From: an uncultured Paracoccaceae bacterium
GTDB lineage: Bacteria; Pseudomonadota; Alphaproteobacteria; Rhodobacterales; Rhodobacteraceae
NCBI GenBank assembly: GCA_951812615.1
Contig: CATOSU010000002.1
Coordinates: forward strand, 124,001 to 188,000
Reading direction: 5' to 3'
Length of the DNA: 64,000 bases
The position numbers and the translations under genes were made by a program. Below, piece after piece: positions 1-10,029 of the stretch (its first letter is position 1; each line of letters begins with the position of its first letter). The notes under the pieces were generated by a model. That model was given only the letters and a program-made list of their open reading frames with translations, was not told the origin of the DNA and ran no database searches.

Positions 1-1
1 G

Positions 2-196
2 GCCGATCTGGCCGACCTTATCTGGTCCGTACCCGAAATTGTCTCGATCCTGTCACATTCAATGGAACTGCGTCCCGGCGATCTGATCATGACCGGCACC
101 CCGGCCGGCGTTGGTGCATTGGTCGAAGGCGATACATGTATCGTATCAATTGACGGGCTGGGAAACATTTCAACCAAGATCGGTCCGCGTGCATGA
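2..196 (+). CDS. Fumarylacetoacetate hydrolase family protein, C-terminal part
   Basis: The frame is open from the window edge to a TGA at 194-196 and encodes about 64 residues ending in KIGPRA. The motif GDLIMTGTPAGVGAL is the conserved C-terminal signature of the FAH family, which cleaves fumarylpyruvate or fumarylacetoacetate in aromatic degradation. The stop overlaps the ATG of the next gene (ATGA), so the two were translationally coupled. The partner is a zeta-class GST-type isomerase, so the pair is most likely fumarylpyruvate hydrolase plus maleylpyruvate isomerase (gentisate pathway). The homogentisate equivalents cannot be excluded because the N-terminus is outside the window. Confidence 0.8.
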   Translation, partial: ADLADLIWSVPEIVSILSHSMELRPGDLIMTGTPAGVGALVEGDTCIVSIDGLGNISTKIGPRA

Positions 197-519
197 CGCT
201 GCGTTTGCACAACTTTTTCCGGTCCTCGACATCAACGCGCCTGCGTGCGGCACTGAACCTCAAAGGGTTGGACTACGACTATGTGGCCTATGTGCTTCGC
301 GATGGCGAGACGCGTACGCCCGGTTATCTGGATATGAACCCCACCGGACTGGTGCCGACGCTAGAACGCGAAGACGGATCATTCCTGATGCAGTCGCTCG
401 CGATCATTGAATGGCTGGAAGAAACCTATCCAGAGCCCGCGCTGCTGCCGCCCGATCCGGACGGCCGGGCGCGGGTGCGCTCGCTTGCCTATATGATCGC
501 CTGCGAGGTTCATCCGCTA

Positions 520-1365
520 GGCAGCGTACCTACAAAGAGCTTCACGTTTCCAGCGAGTTATGATTCACTTTCCGTAAAACAATGTGGGGAGCCGTGGAAT
601 GGCGCGATCAGACTTGAGCGATTTGGAGTGGGAGTTCATCAAGGCTGTGCTCCCGAACAACAGCCGGGGTGTGAAGCGTGTCGATGATCGGCGCGTGATC
701 AGTGGCATTTTCTATGTCTTGCGTACCGGCATCCCTTGGCGGGATTTGCCGGATCAATACGGCCCCTACACCACGGTGTACAACCGTTTCAACCGATGGA
801 CTTATGCTGGCATCTGGGATCGTGTGATGGAGGCGGTCGCCGACGCGCACAACGTCGACACTGTGATGGTGGATGGAACATCCGTGCGTGTGCATCATTC
901 AGCCGCAACGCTCAAAAAAACGACCCGCGTCGTTGCATGGGGCGGTCGCGGGGCGGGTTAACCACAAAAATTCACGCACTTACCAACCAAAACGGCCTGC
1001 CAATCCGCTATGAGCTGACGCCGGGCCAAGCCCATGACGCACCGCCCTGTGAACAGCTTTTGGATGGACTGCAGCCTGGGCAATATGTGCTCGCGGACAA
1101 GGCTTATGACGCAGACTGGATCCGTGAAATGATCTGGGAACAAGGCGCCATCGACGTAATCCCACCAAAGGCAAACCGGAAATTGCCCGCCGAGTTTGAC
1201 GCGGAAATTTACCGCGAACGCAATAAGATCGAGCGCTTCTTCGGCAGGCTCAAAGCTTCGTTCCGACGCATCGCGACCAGATATGAGAAAACCTCAGCCA
1301 ACTTCATGGCTATGATCAAACTCGCATCCGTAAGGCTATGGTGCCAGTTTTATGAGTCTGCTGCC
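520..1365 (+). mobile_element. IS5-family element (IS427-like), copy 1, 846 bp
   Basis: The element starts GGCAGCGTACC and ends GAGTCTGCTGCC, giving short terminal inverted repeats (GGCAGC plus scattered matches). It is flanked by a 2-bp TA duplication (518-519 and 1366-1367), proven by the exact restoration of the interrupted isomerase frame. It holds two overlapping transposase frames joined by a -1 shift. It is identical to the copy at 18988-19833 except at base 991, where A replaces G. The copies are in direct orientation. Confidence 0.93.
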
Positions 1366-1368
1366 TAA
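599..1368 (+). CDS. IS5-family DDE transposase, made by -1 frameshift (copy 1)
   Basis: Frame 1 starts at the ATG at 599 (a GTG at 584 is also in frame) and ends at 961. It carries the N-terminal IS5 domain (DLSDLEWEFIKAVLPN, RTGIPWRDLP) and the first acidic motif VMVDGTSVRVH. Frame 2 continues the protein from the slippery A7 run at 914-920, giving KKND...GRSRGGLTTKIHAL, the second Asp in VLADKAYDAD and the Glu in RERNKIERFFGRLK. Reading AAA AAA and slipping back one base joins them, so this is programmed frameshifting rather than decay; the second copy has the same arrangement. The TAA stop (1366-1368) lies outside the element, in the target DNA. Confidence 0.88.
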
Positions 1369-1801
1369 ATAATCTGCGTGTTCTGAAATATCTCGATGAC
1401 CGGCTGGGCGCATCCGAAGACGCGGTCAAAGGGTGGTTTACCCACTGGGTGACCACCACCTTTGCGCCCCTCGAGCAATTGCTGGCCCAAAGCCCTCACA
1501 CCGGGCGCTATTGCCACGGCGATACCCCTACCCTCGCTGATCTGTGCCTCTATGCGCAGGTCTGGAATAATCGTCGGTTTGATATTGGGCTTGATCCATT
1601 CCCGACGATCGCCCGGATATTCCACGCACTTGGCGATCTGGAGGCGTTTGCTACCGCAGCTCCGCCGAAACAGCCCGATGCGATCTGACGAAATCGTCCG
1701 TGCTGCGGCCTTGTTCTGCGAATTTCGGTGCCGGAAACAGAAAGAAAGACGGCGCTACAAGTTCCTCCAGACATGGCCAATCAAAAAAGGAACGACCAGA
1801 T

Positions 1802-4072
1802 ATGAGTGATACACTGCGCCGTGAAGCGTTGGACTACCATCGGAGTGAACCGCGAGGCAAGCTTCAGGTTCTGCCGAGCAAACCGATGGCGACTCAGACT
1901 GACCTGGCGCTGGCTTACAGCCCTGGCGTCGCGATTCCCTGCGAGGAGATTGCCGCCAACCCCGCACTTGCAAGCGAATACACCATGCGCGGAAATCTGG
2001 TTGCGGTCATTTCAAATGGGACAGCGGTTCTGGGCCTGGGCGACATAGGCGCACTGGCCTCCAAACCTGTCATGGAAGGCAAAGCCGCACTATTCAAAAA
2101 ATTCTCGGGCATCGACGTGTTTGACATCGAGGTGGACGCGACCGATGTCGACGAATTCTGCCGGGCGGTTCGTCCTCTGGAGCCAACCTTTGGCGGGATC
2201 AACCTCGAAGACATCAAGGCACCGGAGTGTTTCGCAATCGAGCGGCGTCTGCGCGATGAAATGAGCATCCCCGTTTTTCACGACGACCAGCACGGCACTG
2301 CGATCGTGTCGGCCGCAGCGACGCTGAACGCGCTGGAACTGGTCGGTAAGAAGATCGAGGACATCAAGATCGCCGCCAACGGCGCTGGTGCGGCCTCGAT
2401 CGCCTGTCTGGAGCTGCTTATCAGCTTTGGTGCCAAACGTGAAAACATAACGGTTTGTGACAGCAAGGGTGTCATCTACAAAGACCGCCCGGGGCGTCCG
2501 ATGGACGAAACAAAGCTGAAGTTCGCGGGCGATTCCAAGGCCCGGACGCTCGAAGATGCTATGCAGGGCGCCGACCTGTTTCTCGGCTTGTCGGTCGCGG
2601 GCGCCGTGACCAAGGAAATGGCCGCCAGCATGGCGGAAAAACCGATTATCCTCGCCATGGCAAACCCCGAGCCGGAGATTCGCCCCGAACTGGTGGCCGA
2701 GGTGCGTGACGATGCGATCTGTGCCACCGGCCGGTCGGATTACCCCAACCAGGTTAACAATGTGCTGTGCTTCCCGTTCATTTTCCGCGGCGCTCTGGAT
2801 GTCGGCGCAACCGAAATCAACGAAAAGATGAAGATGGCTTGCGCCCGCGCCATCGCCTCGATGGCGCGCAAGGAAGCTGACGATGTGGTGCTGTCGGCAT
2901 ATGGGGCCGAAAAACTGCGCTTTGGTCCCGACTACATCATTCCGAAACCATTTGATCCGCGTTTGATCCTTGAAATCGCGCCAGCGGTAGCGCACGCGGC
3001 AATGGATACCGGCGTAGCTCGGAACCCGGTTGGTGACATGGAGGCCTATCGCGAGCAGCTAGGCCGGTTCGTTTACCGGTCAGGCATGCTGATGAAGCCC
3101 GTCATCGAAAAAGCCGCTGGTGATCCGCGTCGCGTGGCCTTTGCCGAAGGCACCGACACGCGGGTACTGCACGTTGCTCAGCAGGCGGTCGACGCTGGAA
3201 TCGCCCGCCCGGTTCTGATCGGATCGGAGACCGCCATTCGCAGCGCCATTTCCGAACAGGGTCTTAGCATCAAGCCGAGCGAGGATGTGGATGTGATCGA
3301 CCCCGATGCTATCGACCTGTCCCCTTACGCACAAGACGTCCACAGCTTTGTCGGGCGCAACGGAATTTCCCCAAAAGAGGCCTTGCGCGGCGTTGGCAAC
3401 GATCCGAGCGTTTTGACAATGGCGATGCTGAATCGTGGCGAGGTTGATGCCGCAATCTGCGGAACCAACGGACGCTTCGGCCATCATCTCACCCGGCTTG
3501 AAGGGCTGATCGGACGCGCTGAGGGGATCAGCGACCTATCCACTCTGAATGCGCTTGTGCTGCCCAGTGGCACAATTTTTGTTGCCGACACCTATGTCAC
3601 GCCAGACCCGACAGCCGAAGAGATCGCCGAATTGACGGTGCTGGCTGTTGCTGCAATTCGCGCGGTTGGGATCGAGCCCAATGTGGCTCTGGTGTCCCAT
3701 TCCAATTTCGGTGACCGGCCAAGCCCTTCTTCGAAAAAAATGCGCCGCGCCACTGAATTGCTGCGTGACCGTGGTGTGGATTTCGTTTTTGACGGCGAAA
3801 TGCATGTAGATGCAGCACTTTCGCAGCCGTTGCGGGACAAGGTGATGCCATCGAGCACGCTAAAGGGGCAGGCTGATCTGCTCGTCATGCCGAATATAGA
3901 CGCAGCTCATATCTCGTTCAATCTGCTCAAATCCATGGGTGACAGCGTTTCGGTCGGACCGATCATGCTCGGCGCAGCCAAACCCTCTCACATCGTTTCA
4001 CAATCAATCACTGTCCGGGGCCTTCTCAACATGACGGCCATCGCAGTCGTTGATGCTCAGGACAGGTCATAA
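1802..4072 (+). CDS. maeB: NADP-dependent malic enzyme with C-terminal phosphotransacetylase-like domain
   Basis: The protein has 757 residues, the usual MaeB length. Start 1802 follows an AAAAAAGGA ribosome site; the open frame upstream of it overlaps the previous gene region and is not coding-like. Residues 1-420 are the malic enzyme part, with LAYSPGVA near residue 37, [12 protein letters not shown] for metal and substrate binding, and NGAGAAS for NADP near 197. Residues from about 425 form the phosphate acetyl/butyryltransferase-like regulatory domain typical of large bacterial MaeB. The reaction is malate + NADP+ to pyruvate + CO2 + NADPH. Only 11 nt separate it from phaA, so it heads an operon that can use both of its products. 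Confidence 0.95.
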   Translation: MSDTLRREALDYHRSEPRGKLQVLPSKPMATQTDLALAYSPGVAIPCEEIAANPALASEYTMRGNLVAVISNGTAVLGLGDIGALASKPVMEGKAALFKKFSGIDVFDIEVDATDVDEFCRAVRPLEPTFGGINLEDIKAPECFAIERRLRDEMSIPVFHDDQHGTAIVSAAATLNALELVGKKIEDIKIAANGAGAASIACLELLISFGAKRENITVCDSKGVIYKDRPGRPMDETKLKFAGDSKARTLEDAMQGADLFLGLSVAGAVTKEMAASMAEKPIILAMANPEPEIRPELVAEVRDDAICATGRSDYPNQVNNVLCFPFIFRGALDVGATEINEKMKMACARAIASMARKEADDVVLSAYGAEKLRFGPDYIIPKPFDPRLILEIAPAVAHAAMDTGVARNPVGDMEAYREQLGRFVYRSGMLMKPVIEKAAGDPRRVAFAEGTDTRVLHVAQQAVDAGIARPVLIGSETAIRSAISEQGLSIKPSEDVDVIDPDAIDLSPYAQDVHSFVGRNGISPKEALRGVGNDPSVLTMAMLNRGEVDAAICGTNGRFGHHLTRLEGLIGRAEGISDLSTLNALVLPSGTIFVADTYVTPDPTAEEIAELTVLAVAAIRAVGIEPNVALVSHSNFGDRPSPSSKKMRRATELLRDRGVDFVFDGEMHVDAALSQPLRDKVMPSSTLKGQADLLVMPNIDAAHISFNLLKSMGDSVSVGPIMLGAAKPSHIVSQSITVRGLLNMTAIAVVDAQDRS

Positions 4073-4083
4073 AGGAGAACCAG

Positions 4084-5259
4084 ATGACCCATGTTGTAAT
4101 TGCATCCGCCGCACGTACCGGTGTCGGCAGCTTCGGCGGTTCGTTCGCAAACACCCCCGCACACGATCTCGGCGCAGCCGTACTTGAGGCCGTCGTTGAA
4201 CGCGCTGGTATCGAAAAGGGTGAAGTCTCCGAGACTATCCTTGGGCAGGTGCTGACCGCCGCGCAGGGCCAGAACCCCGCTCGCCAGGCCCATATCAACG
4301 CCGGTCTGCCGCAGGAAAGCGCGGCCTGGGGCATCAATCAGGTCTGCGGTTCGGGCCTTCGCGCCGTTGCTCTGGGTGCTCAGCACATCCAGCTTGGCGA
4401 TGCCGAGATCGTGGCCGCCGGCGGCCAGGAGAACATGTCGCTGTCGGCCCATGCCGCGAACCTGCGCCAGGGTCAGAAAATGGGCGACATGAAGTATATC
4501 GACACCATGATCCGCGACGGTTTGTGGGACGCTTTCAACGGCTACCACATGGGCCAGACCGCCGAGAATGTCGCCGAAAAATGGCAGATCTCGCGCGAGA
4601 TGCAGGACGAGTTCGCCGTCGCATCGCAGAACAAAGCTGAAGCCGCCCAGAAGGCTGGCAAGTTCGCCGACGAGATCGCCGCGTTCACCATTAAGACCCG
4701 CAAGGGCGACAAGGTGATGGATAGCGACGAATACATCCGTCACGGTGCTACGATCGAAGCCATGCAAAAGTTGCGCCCGGCCTTCGCCAAGGACGGGTCA
4801 GTGACCGCCGCCAACGCCTCGGGGCTGAACGACGGCGCTGCGGCCACCCTGCTGATGTCTGCCGACAACGCTGAAAAGCGCGGAATTCAACCGCTGGCCC
4901 GCATTGTGTCCTACGCCACCGCCGGTCTGGACCCGCAGATCATGGGCGTCGGCCCGATCTATGCCTCGCGCAAAGCTCTTGAAAAGGCTGGTTGGAAGGC
5001 CGAGGATCTGGACCTGGTTGAAGCCAACGAAGCCTTCGCCGCACAGGCCTGCGCGGTGAACAAGGACATGGGCTGGGACCCGGCCATCGTCAACGTCAAC
5101 GGCGGCGCCATCGCCATCGGTCACCCGATCGGCGCTTCTGGCTGCCGCGTTCTGAACACCCTGCTGTTCGAAATGCAGCGCCGCGACGCCAAAAAAGGCC
5201 TTGCGACACTTTGCATCGGTGGCGGCATGGGCGTGGCGCTTTGCGTCGAGCGCCCCTGA
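4084..5259 (+). CDS. phaA: Acetyl-CoA acetyltransferase (beta-ketothiolase)
   Basis: This 391-residue thiolase condenses two acetyl-CoA into acetoacetyl-CoA, the first step of polyhydroxybutyrate synthesis. The acyl-enzyme cysteine is Cys88 in NQVCGSG, and the catalytic His347 (GHPIGASG) and Cys377 (CIGGGMG) are present. An AAAGGAGAACC ribosome site precedes the ATG. It lies 11 nt after maeB and 93 nt before phaB. Length, motifs and context all fit PhaA rather than a beta-oxidation thiolase. Confidence 0.96.
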   Translation: MTHVVIASAARTGVGSFGGSFANTPAHDLGAAVLEAVVERAGIEKGEVSETILGQVLTAAQGQNPARQAHINAGLPQESAAWGINQVCGSGLRAVALGAQHIQLGDAEIVAAGGQENMSLSAHAANLRQGQKMGDMKYIDTMIRDGLWDAFNGYHMGQTAENVAEKWQISREMQDEFAVASQNKAEAAQKAGKFADEIAAFTIKTRKGDKVMDSDEYIRHGATIEAMQKLRPAFAKDGSVTAANASGLNDGAAATLLMSADNAEKRGIQPLARIVSYATAGLDPQIMGVGPIYASRKALEKAGWKAEDLDLVEANEAFAAQACAVNKDMGWDPAIVNVNGGAIAIGHPIGASGCRVLNTLLFEMQRRDAKKGLATLCIGGGMGVALCVERP

Positions 5260-5352
5260 TCCGCAGCGACAAGGTCCCGCGCAAGATCACTTCGCGGCGG
5301 CCATTCACGGCATAACGACATTTCCAATCACACGACATCATCGGAGGAATTC

Positions 5353-6078
5353 ATGGGTAGAGTAGCACTCGTAACAGGTGGTTCACGCGGTATCGGCGCA
5401 GCCATTTCCAAAGCGCTGGCCGCCGAAGGTTATCAAGTTGCCGCATCGTATGCTGGCAATGACGAAGCCGCTGCCGCCTTCGCCGCCGAAACCGGCATCA
5501 AGACCTACAAATGGGACGTCGGCAGCTATGAAGCATCGGAAGCCGGAATCGCACAGGTCGAGGCCGATCTGGGCCCGATCGACGTTGTCGTCGCCAACGC
5601 CGGCATCACCTGGGACGGTTTCTTCCACAAGATGAAGCCCGAGCAGTGGCAGAAGGTTATCGACACCAACCTGACCGGTGTGTTCAACACCGTGCGCCCG
5701 GTTTGGCCCGGCATGCGTGAACGCAAATTCGGCCGCGTTGTCGTGATCTCCTCCGTGAACGGCCAGAAAGGTCAGGCCGGCCAGGTCAACTATGCCGCCA
5801 CCAAAGCTGGTGACATCGGCATCGTGCGTTCGCTGGCACAGGAAGGTGCGCGCGCCGGCATCACTGCCAATGCCGTCTGCCCGGGTTATATCGGCACCGA
5901 AATGGTCCGCGCGATCCCGCAGGAAGTTCTGGACAAGAACATCATCCCGCAGATCCCGGCCGGGCGCCTGGGCGAACCCGAAGAGATCGCGCGCTGTGTG
6001 GTCTTCCTGGCCTCCGACAACGCCAGCTTCATCAACGGCTCGACCATCTCGGCCAACGGCGCGCAGTTCTTCGGGTAA
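5353..6078 (+). CDS. phaB: Acetoacetyl-CoA reductase (NADPH)
   Basis: This 241-residue short-chain dehydrogenase reduces acetoacetyl-CoA to (R)-3-hydroxybutyryl-CoA with NADPH. It has the nucleotide motif TGGSRGIG (residues 8-15), NAG at 82-84, Ser133/134, and the catalytic Tyr147 and Lys151 in NYAATKAG. It matches the PhaB subfamily in length and in the C-terminal GSTISANGAQFFG. A GGAGGAATTC ribosome site precedes the start. The 93-nt gap to phaA shows no clear terminator, so read-through is likely. The NADPH it needs can come from MaeB in the same cluster. Confidence 0.95.
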   Translation: MGRVALVTGGSRGIGAAISKALAAEGYQVAASYAGNDEAAAAFAAETGIKTYKWDVGSYEASEAGIAQVEADLGPIDVVVANAGITWDGFFHKMKPEQWQKVIDTNLTGVFNTVRPVWPGMRERKFGRVVVISSVNGQKGQAGQVNYAATKAGDIGIVRSLAQEGARAGITANAVCPGYIGTEMVRAIPQEVLDKNIIPQIPAGRLGEPEEIARCVVFLASDNASFINGSTISANGAQFFG

Positions 6079-6091
6079 AGGAATTGAAGAA

Positions 6092-8746
6092 ATGACAAAT
6101 GTAGAAAACGATATTGATCCTGCCGAAAGCCGGGAATGGCAGGACGCGATCGAAGATGTCATCGAACGGGATGGTGCGAACCGGGCGCATTTCCTGCTCG
6201 ACAAAGCGGTACAACAAGCGCGGGCTGCTGGTGCGACCCTGCCGTTTTCTGCGACCACGCCGTATCAGAACACCATCCCTGTGGATGATCAGTATGAATT
6301 TCCCGGTGACATGGACATGGAATGGCGCATCCGCACCATCAACCGCTGGAACGCGATGGCGACTGTCGTGCGTCGCAACAAAGTCAGTAGCGAATATGGC
6401 GGGCACATCGCGTCCTTTGCCTCGTCGGCGGTCATGTATGATGTGGGTTTGAACCATTTCTGGAGGTCCAAATCCGCGATTCATGGCGGAGATCTGGTGT
6501 TTTTCCAAGGCCACGTGATCCCCGGAATTTACGCGCGCTCCTTTATGGAAGGGCGTTTGAGCGAAGAACAGCTGACCAATTTCCGCTCGGAAGTGTCGGG
6601 CGAGGGGCTTAGCTCTTATCCGCACCCTTGGTTGATGCCGGATTACTGGCAGTTCCCGACCGTTTCGATGGGTCTGGGGCCGCTTATGGCGATCTATCAG
6701 GCGCGCTTCATGAAATACATGCACAACCGGGGCCATATCGACATGGCCGACCGCAAGGTCTGGTGCTTCCTCGGCGATGGTGAGATGGACGAACCGGAAA
6801 GCCGCGGCGCCATTGACCTCGCGTCCCGCGAAGGACTCGACAACCTGATTTTTGTGGTGAACTGCAACCTTCAGCGTCTTGACGGGCCGGTGCGCGGCAA
6901 CGGCAAGATTGTTCAGGAACTCGAAGGCGGGTTCCGCGGTGCAGGCTGGAACGTGATCAAGCTGCTTTGGGGGCGTGGTTGGGACGATCTGCTGGAAAAA
7001 GACACTTCCGGCAAATTACGCCAGTTGATGGAAGAAACCGTAGACGGCGACTACCAGACGTTCAAATCGAAGGACGGCGCCTATATCCGCAAGCATTTCT
7101 TTGGCAAATACCCCGAAACCGCGGCACTGGTCGAAGACTGGACCGACGAACAGATTTGGTCCCTGCGCCGGGGCGGGCATGATCCACAAAAGGTCTACAC
7201 CGCCTTCAAAAAGGCGAGCGAGACCAAGGGGCAGCCCTCCTGCCTGTTGGTCAAAACTGTCAAAGGCCACGGAATGGGCTCGGCTGGCGAAGGCCAGAAC
7301 ACCACCCACCAGCAAAAGAAGATGACCGAGGATCAGCTGCGCGCCTTCCGCGACCGGTTCCAGATCCCTGTCTCTGACGAAGACGTAGGCAAGGCACCGT
7401 TCGTAGCGCTGAACAACGCGCAAAAGGCCTACCTGGCAGACAAGCGCAAGGCGCTGGGAGGTGAATTCCCGAAGCGAACCACGGAACACCCTGTGTTGGA
7501 AATCCCTCCACTGGATACCTTCAAGGGACAGCTTGCCGGGACGGGCGAGCGCGAAATTTCCACCACGATGGCGTTCGTGCGCATCCTGACCACTCTCTTG
7601 CGCGACAAGAAAATCGGCAAGAACGTCGTGCCAATCGTGCCGGACGAAAGCCGTACGTTCGGGATGGAAGGTCTGTTCCGCTCGGTCGGCATCTACAATC
7701 CCAAGGGTCAGCAATACACGCCCGAGGACCGGGATCAGATGTCCTATTACAAGGAATCGGAAAACGGTCAGGTGCTTCAGGAAGGCATCAACGAAGCGGG
7801 TGCCATGGCCGACTGGATCGCGGCAGCGACGTCCTATTCCAATCACGGCGTAGGCATGATCCCGTTCTTTATTTACTACTCGATGTTCGGTTTTCAGCGC
7901 ATCGGCGATCTGGCCTGGGCCGCAGGCGACAGCCGCGCACGTGGCTTCATGCTGGGCGGAACCGCGGGACGCACCACGCTCAATGGCGAGGGCCTGCAAC
8001 ACGAGGATGGGCATTCCCACATCCTTGCGGGTACCATTCCAAACTGTGTGACCTATGACCCGGCCTTCCAATACGAGGTTGCCGTCATCGTGCATCACGG
8101 TCTGAAGCGGATGTATGAGAACAATGAAGACGTGTTCTTCTACCTCACGCTGATGAACGAGAACTACGCGCATCCCGATATGCCTATGGGCGTGGAAGAG
8201 GACATCATCAAGGGCCTCTATCAGCTCAAAAAAGTCGCCAAACCGGGTAAGAAGCACGTCAATCTGATGGGCTCTGGCACGATCTTGCTGCAGGCCATGA
8301 ACGCGGCGGAGATGCTGGAGGAAGACTTCGGCGTGACGTCTGACATCTGGTCGGCAACCTCATTCAACGAGTTGGGTCGCGACTGTCAGGATGCGGCGCG
8401 TTGGAACCGGCTGAACCCGCTTGAAGAGGCACGCGTACCGTTTGTCGCCCAACAGCTCAAAGGCGTGAAAGGTCCTGTGATTGCCGCCACAGACTACATG
8501 AAGAACTTTGCAGAACAGATCCGGCCTTGCGTGCCGGGCCGTTACACGGTGCTGGGGACCGACGGCTTCGGCCGTTCCGACAGCCGCGTGAACCTGCGCC
8601 GCTTCTTTGAAGTGGATGCCAATCACATCGCCGCTGCCGCCATGGTCGATCTGTTCCGCGAAGGCGCGATCACCAAGGCCGTGCTGGAAAAGGCACTCAA
8701 GAAATATGACATCGACGGCGCAAAGCCGAACCCGCGTCTGGTTTGA
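6092..8746 (+). CDS. aceE: Pyruvate dehydrogenase E1, homodimeric type
   Basis: Start 6092 lies 13 nt after phaB with AAAGGAATTG in front; a longer open frame upstream runs through phaB and is not real. The product has 884 residues, as in homodimeric AceE of gamma- and betaproteobacteria. The thiamine diphosphate motif GDGEMDEPES...NCNLQRLDGPVRGN lies near residues 224-265. It decarboxylates pyruvate and acetylates the E2 lipoyl group. Alphaproteobacteria usually use the two-subunit PdhA/PdhB E1, so this type inside a PHB cluster suggests transfer or a special-purpose second complex. Confidence 0.95.
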   Translation: MTNVENDIDPAESREWQDAIEDVIERDGANRAHFLLDKAVQQARAAGATLPFSATTPYQNTIPVDDQYEFPGDMDMEWRIRTINRWNAMATVVRRNKVSSEYGGHIASFASSAVMYDVGLNHFWRSKSAIHGGDLVFFQGHVIPGIYARSFMEGRLSEEQLTNFRSEVSGEGLSSYPHPWLMPDYWQFPTVSMGLGPLMAIYQARFMKYMHNRGHIDMADRKVWCFLGDGEMDEPESRGAIDLASREGLDNLIFVVNCNLQRLDGPVRGNGKIVQELEGGFRGAGWNVIKLLWGRGWDDLLEKDTSGKLRQLMEETVDGDYQTFKSKDGAYIRKHFFGKYPETAALVEDWTDEQIWSLRRGGHDPQKVYTAFKKASETKGQPSCLLVKTVKGHGMGSAGEGQNTTHQQKKMTEDQLRAFRDRFQIPVSDEDVGKAPFVALNNAQKAYLADKRKALGGEFPKRTTEHPVLEIPPLDTFKGQLAGTGEREISTTMAFVRILTTLLRDKKIGKNVVPIVPDESRTFGMEGLFRSVGIYNPKGQQYTPEDRDQMSYYKESENGQVLQEGINEAGAMADWIAAATSYSNHGVGMIPFFIYYSMFGFQRIGDLAWAAGDSRARGFMLGGTAGRTTLNGEGLQHEDGHSHILAGTIPNCVTYDPAFQYEVAVIVHHGLKRMYENNEDVFFYLTLMNENYAHPDMPMGVEEDIIKGLYQLKKVAKPGKKHVNLMGSGTILLQAMNAAEMLEEDFGVTSDIWSATSFNELGRDCQDAARWNRLNPLEEARVPFVAQQLKGVKGPVIAATDYMKNFAEQIRPCVPGRYTVLGTDGFGRSDSRVNLRRFFEVDANHIAAAAMVDLFREGAITKAVLEKALKKYDIDGAKPNPRLV

Positions 8747-8769
8747 GCGCAGGGAAGGAGAACAAGACA

Positions 8770-10017
8770 ATGGCTATTGAAGTAAACGTTCCCGACATCG
8801 GCGATTTCGATAATGTCCCCGTGGTCAGCATTCTGGTCTCAGTGGGCGATCTTGTCGCCGAAGAAGACCCGTTGATTGAGTTGGAAAGTGACAAGGCGAC
8901 GATGGAAGTGCCCAGCCCGGCTGCAGGCAAGGTAACCGAGATCAAGGTGAGCGAAGGAGACACTGTCTCTGAGGGTTCGCTCATATTGATGCTGGAAGCG
9001 AATGGCGCAGCCGCGGCCCCGACTGAGGCTCCTGCCGCTGCGGCCGCTGCACCTGCTGCAGCGCCAACGGCTGCACCCGCCCCCGTGGTGACCGATGCGG
9101 GCTTTGGCAAGGCGCATGCCTCGCCCTCCGTACGCGCCTTTGCTCGTCAGCTCGAAATTGACCTGGCCAAAGTGAATGGATCGGGCCGCAAGGGTCGCAT
9201 CCTGCGAGAAGATGTAACCGCTTATCTGAAATCTTCTGCGGCTCCTGCGGCTACCGGTGGCGCGCCCGCTGCGGGCGGAATGGGCATTCCGCCGATCCCG
9301 GCGGTGGACTTCTCGAAATTCGGCCCCGTGGAAGACGTGGAAATGCCTCGGATCAAAAAGATCTCTGGTCCCGCTCTGCACCGTTCCTGGCTCAACATTC
9401 CGCATGTCACCCATAATGACGAGGCGGACATCACCGATCTGGACAAGTACCGCAAGGAAATGGACACCCAGGCCAAGGAAGAGGGCTACCGTGTCACGCT
9501 GCTATCCTTTGTGATCAAGGCCAGCGTTTCTGCGCTCAAAAGCCATTGGGAGTTCAACTCCTCGATTCATCCAGATGGCGACAAGCTGATCAAGAAAGAT
9601 TACTACAACATCGGCTTTGCCGCAGACACGCCCAACGGGCTGATGGTGCCGGTGATCAAGGATGCCGATCGCAAGGGTCTGGTCGACATCTCCAAGGAAC
9701 TCATGACGCTGTCCAAAGCGGCGCGCGAGGGTGAGCTGAAGTCCAAGGACATGCAGGGCGCGACCTTTACCATCTCGTCGCTGGGCGGCATTGGTGGCAC
9801 GTCCTTTACCCCCATCGTAAACGCGCCGAAAGTCGCCATTCTGGGCCTGACTCGGTCGAAAATGGCGCCGGTGTGGAACGGCGAGGAGTTCGTGCCGCGC
9901 CTGATGCAGCCCCTGTCGCTGTCCTACGATCACCGTGCCGTCGACGGTGCCTTGGCCGCGCGGTTCGCCGTGACGCTCAAGACGCTGCTCGGCGATATGC
10001 GCAAGTTGATGTGGTAA
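8770..10017 (+). CDS. aceF: Pyruvate dehydrogenase E2, dihydrolipoamide acetyltransferase
   Basis: The start is the ATG at 8770 after AAGGAGAACAAG; the TTG at 8743 overlaps aceE and is less likely. The 415 residues comprise one N-terminal lipoyl domain (lysine in ESDKATMEV near residue 44), an Ala/Pro-rich linker, a peripheral subunit-binding domain (ASPSVRAFARQL...GRKGRILREDV) and the acetyltransferase core ending in SYDHRAVDGA, with the catalytic His and Asp. It passes the acetyl group to CoA. A single lipoyl domain is fewer than in E. coli AceF and resembles the Ralstonia-type E2. Confidence 0.94.
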   Translation: MAIEVNVPDIGDFDNVPVVSILVSVGDLVAEEDPLIELESDKATMEVPSPAAGKVTEIKVSEGDTVSEGSLILMLEANGAAAAPTEAPAAAAAAPAAAPTAAPAPVVTDAGFGKAHASPSVRAFARQLEIDLAKVNGSGRKGRILREDVTAYLKSSAAPAATGGAPAAGGMGIPPIPAVDFSKFGPVEDVEMPRIKKISGPALHRSWLNIPHVTHNDEADITDLDKYRKEMDTQAKEEGYRVTLLSFVIKASVSALKSHWEFNSSIHPDGDKLIKKDYYNIGFAADTPNGLMVPVIKDADRKGLVDISKELMTLSKAAREGELKSKDMQGATFTISSLGGIGGTSFTPIVNAPKVAILGLTRSKMAPVWNGEEFVPRLMQPLSLSYDHRAVDGALAARFAVTLKTLLGDMRKLMW

Positions 10018-10029
10018 GGAGAGAAACCG

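Larger units (their letters stand above)
193..1688 (+). pseudogene. Maleylpyruvate/maleylacetoacetate isomerase (zeta GST), split by an IS
   Basis: The 5' part (193-519) gives a GST N-domain with the SSxSxRxR glutathione motif near residues 11-17 and runs to ...CEVHP. The 3' part (1366-1688) gives NNLRVLKYL... with the GST C-domain motif PTLADLCLYAQVWN, ending at a TGA at 1686-1688. Removing bases 520-1365 and one copy of the TA duplication restores a continuous frame (HPLNNLRVLKYL) of 215 codons, the normal length for this family. The enzyme isomerises maleyl- to fumaryl-compounds with glutathione, one step before the hydrolase upstream. With the insertion the gene should be inactive. Confidence 0.9.

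Noticed and set aside
7016-8257. 413-codon antisense frame in aceE, and similar antisense frames in aceF/lpdA (9502-10818) and ilvD (28674-30011)
   Set aside because: They mirror well-established genes, lack ribosome sites and show no motifs.
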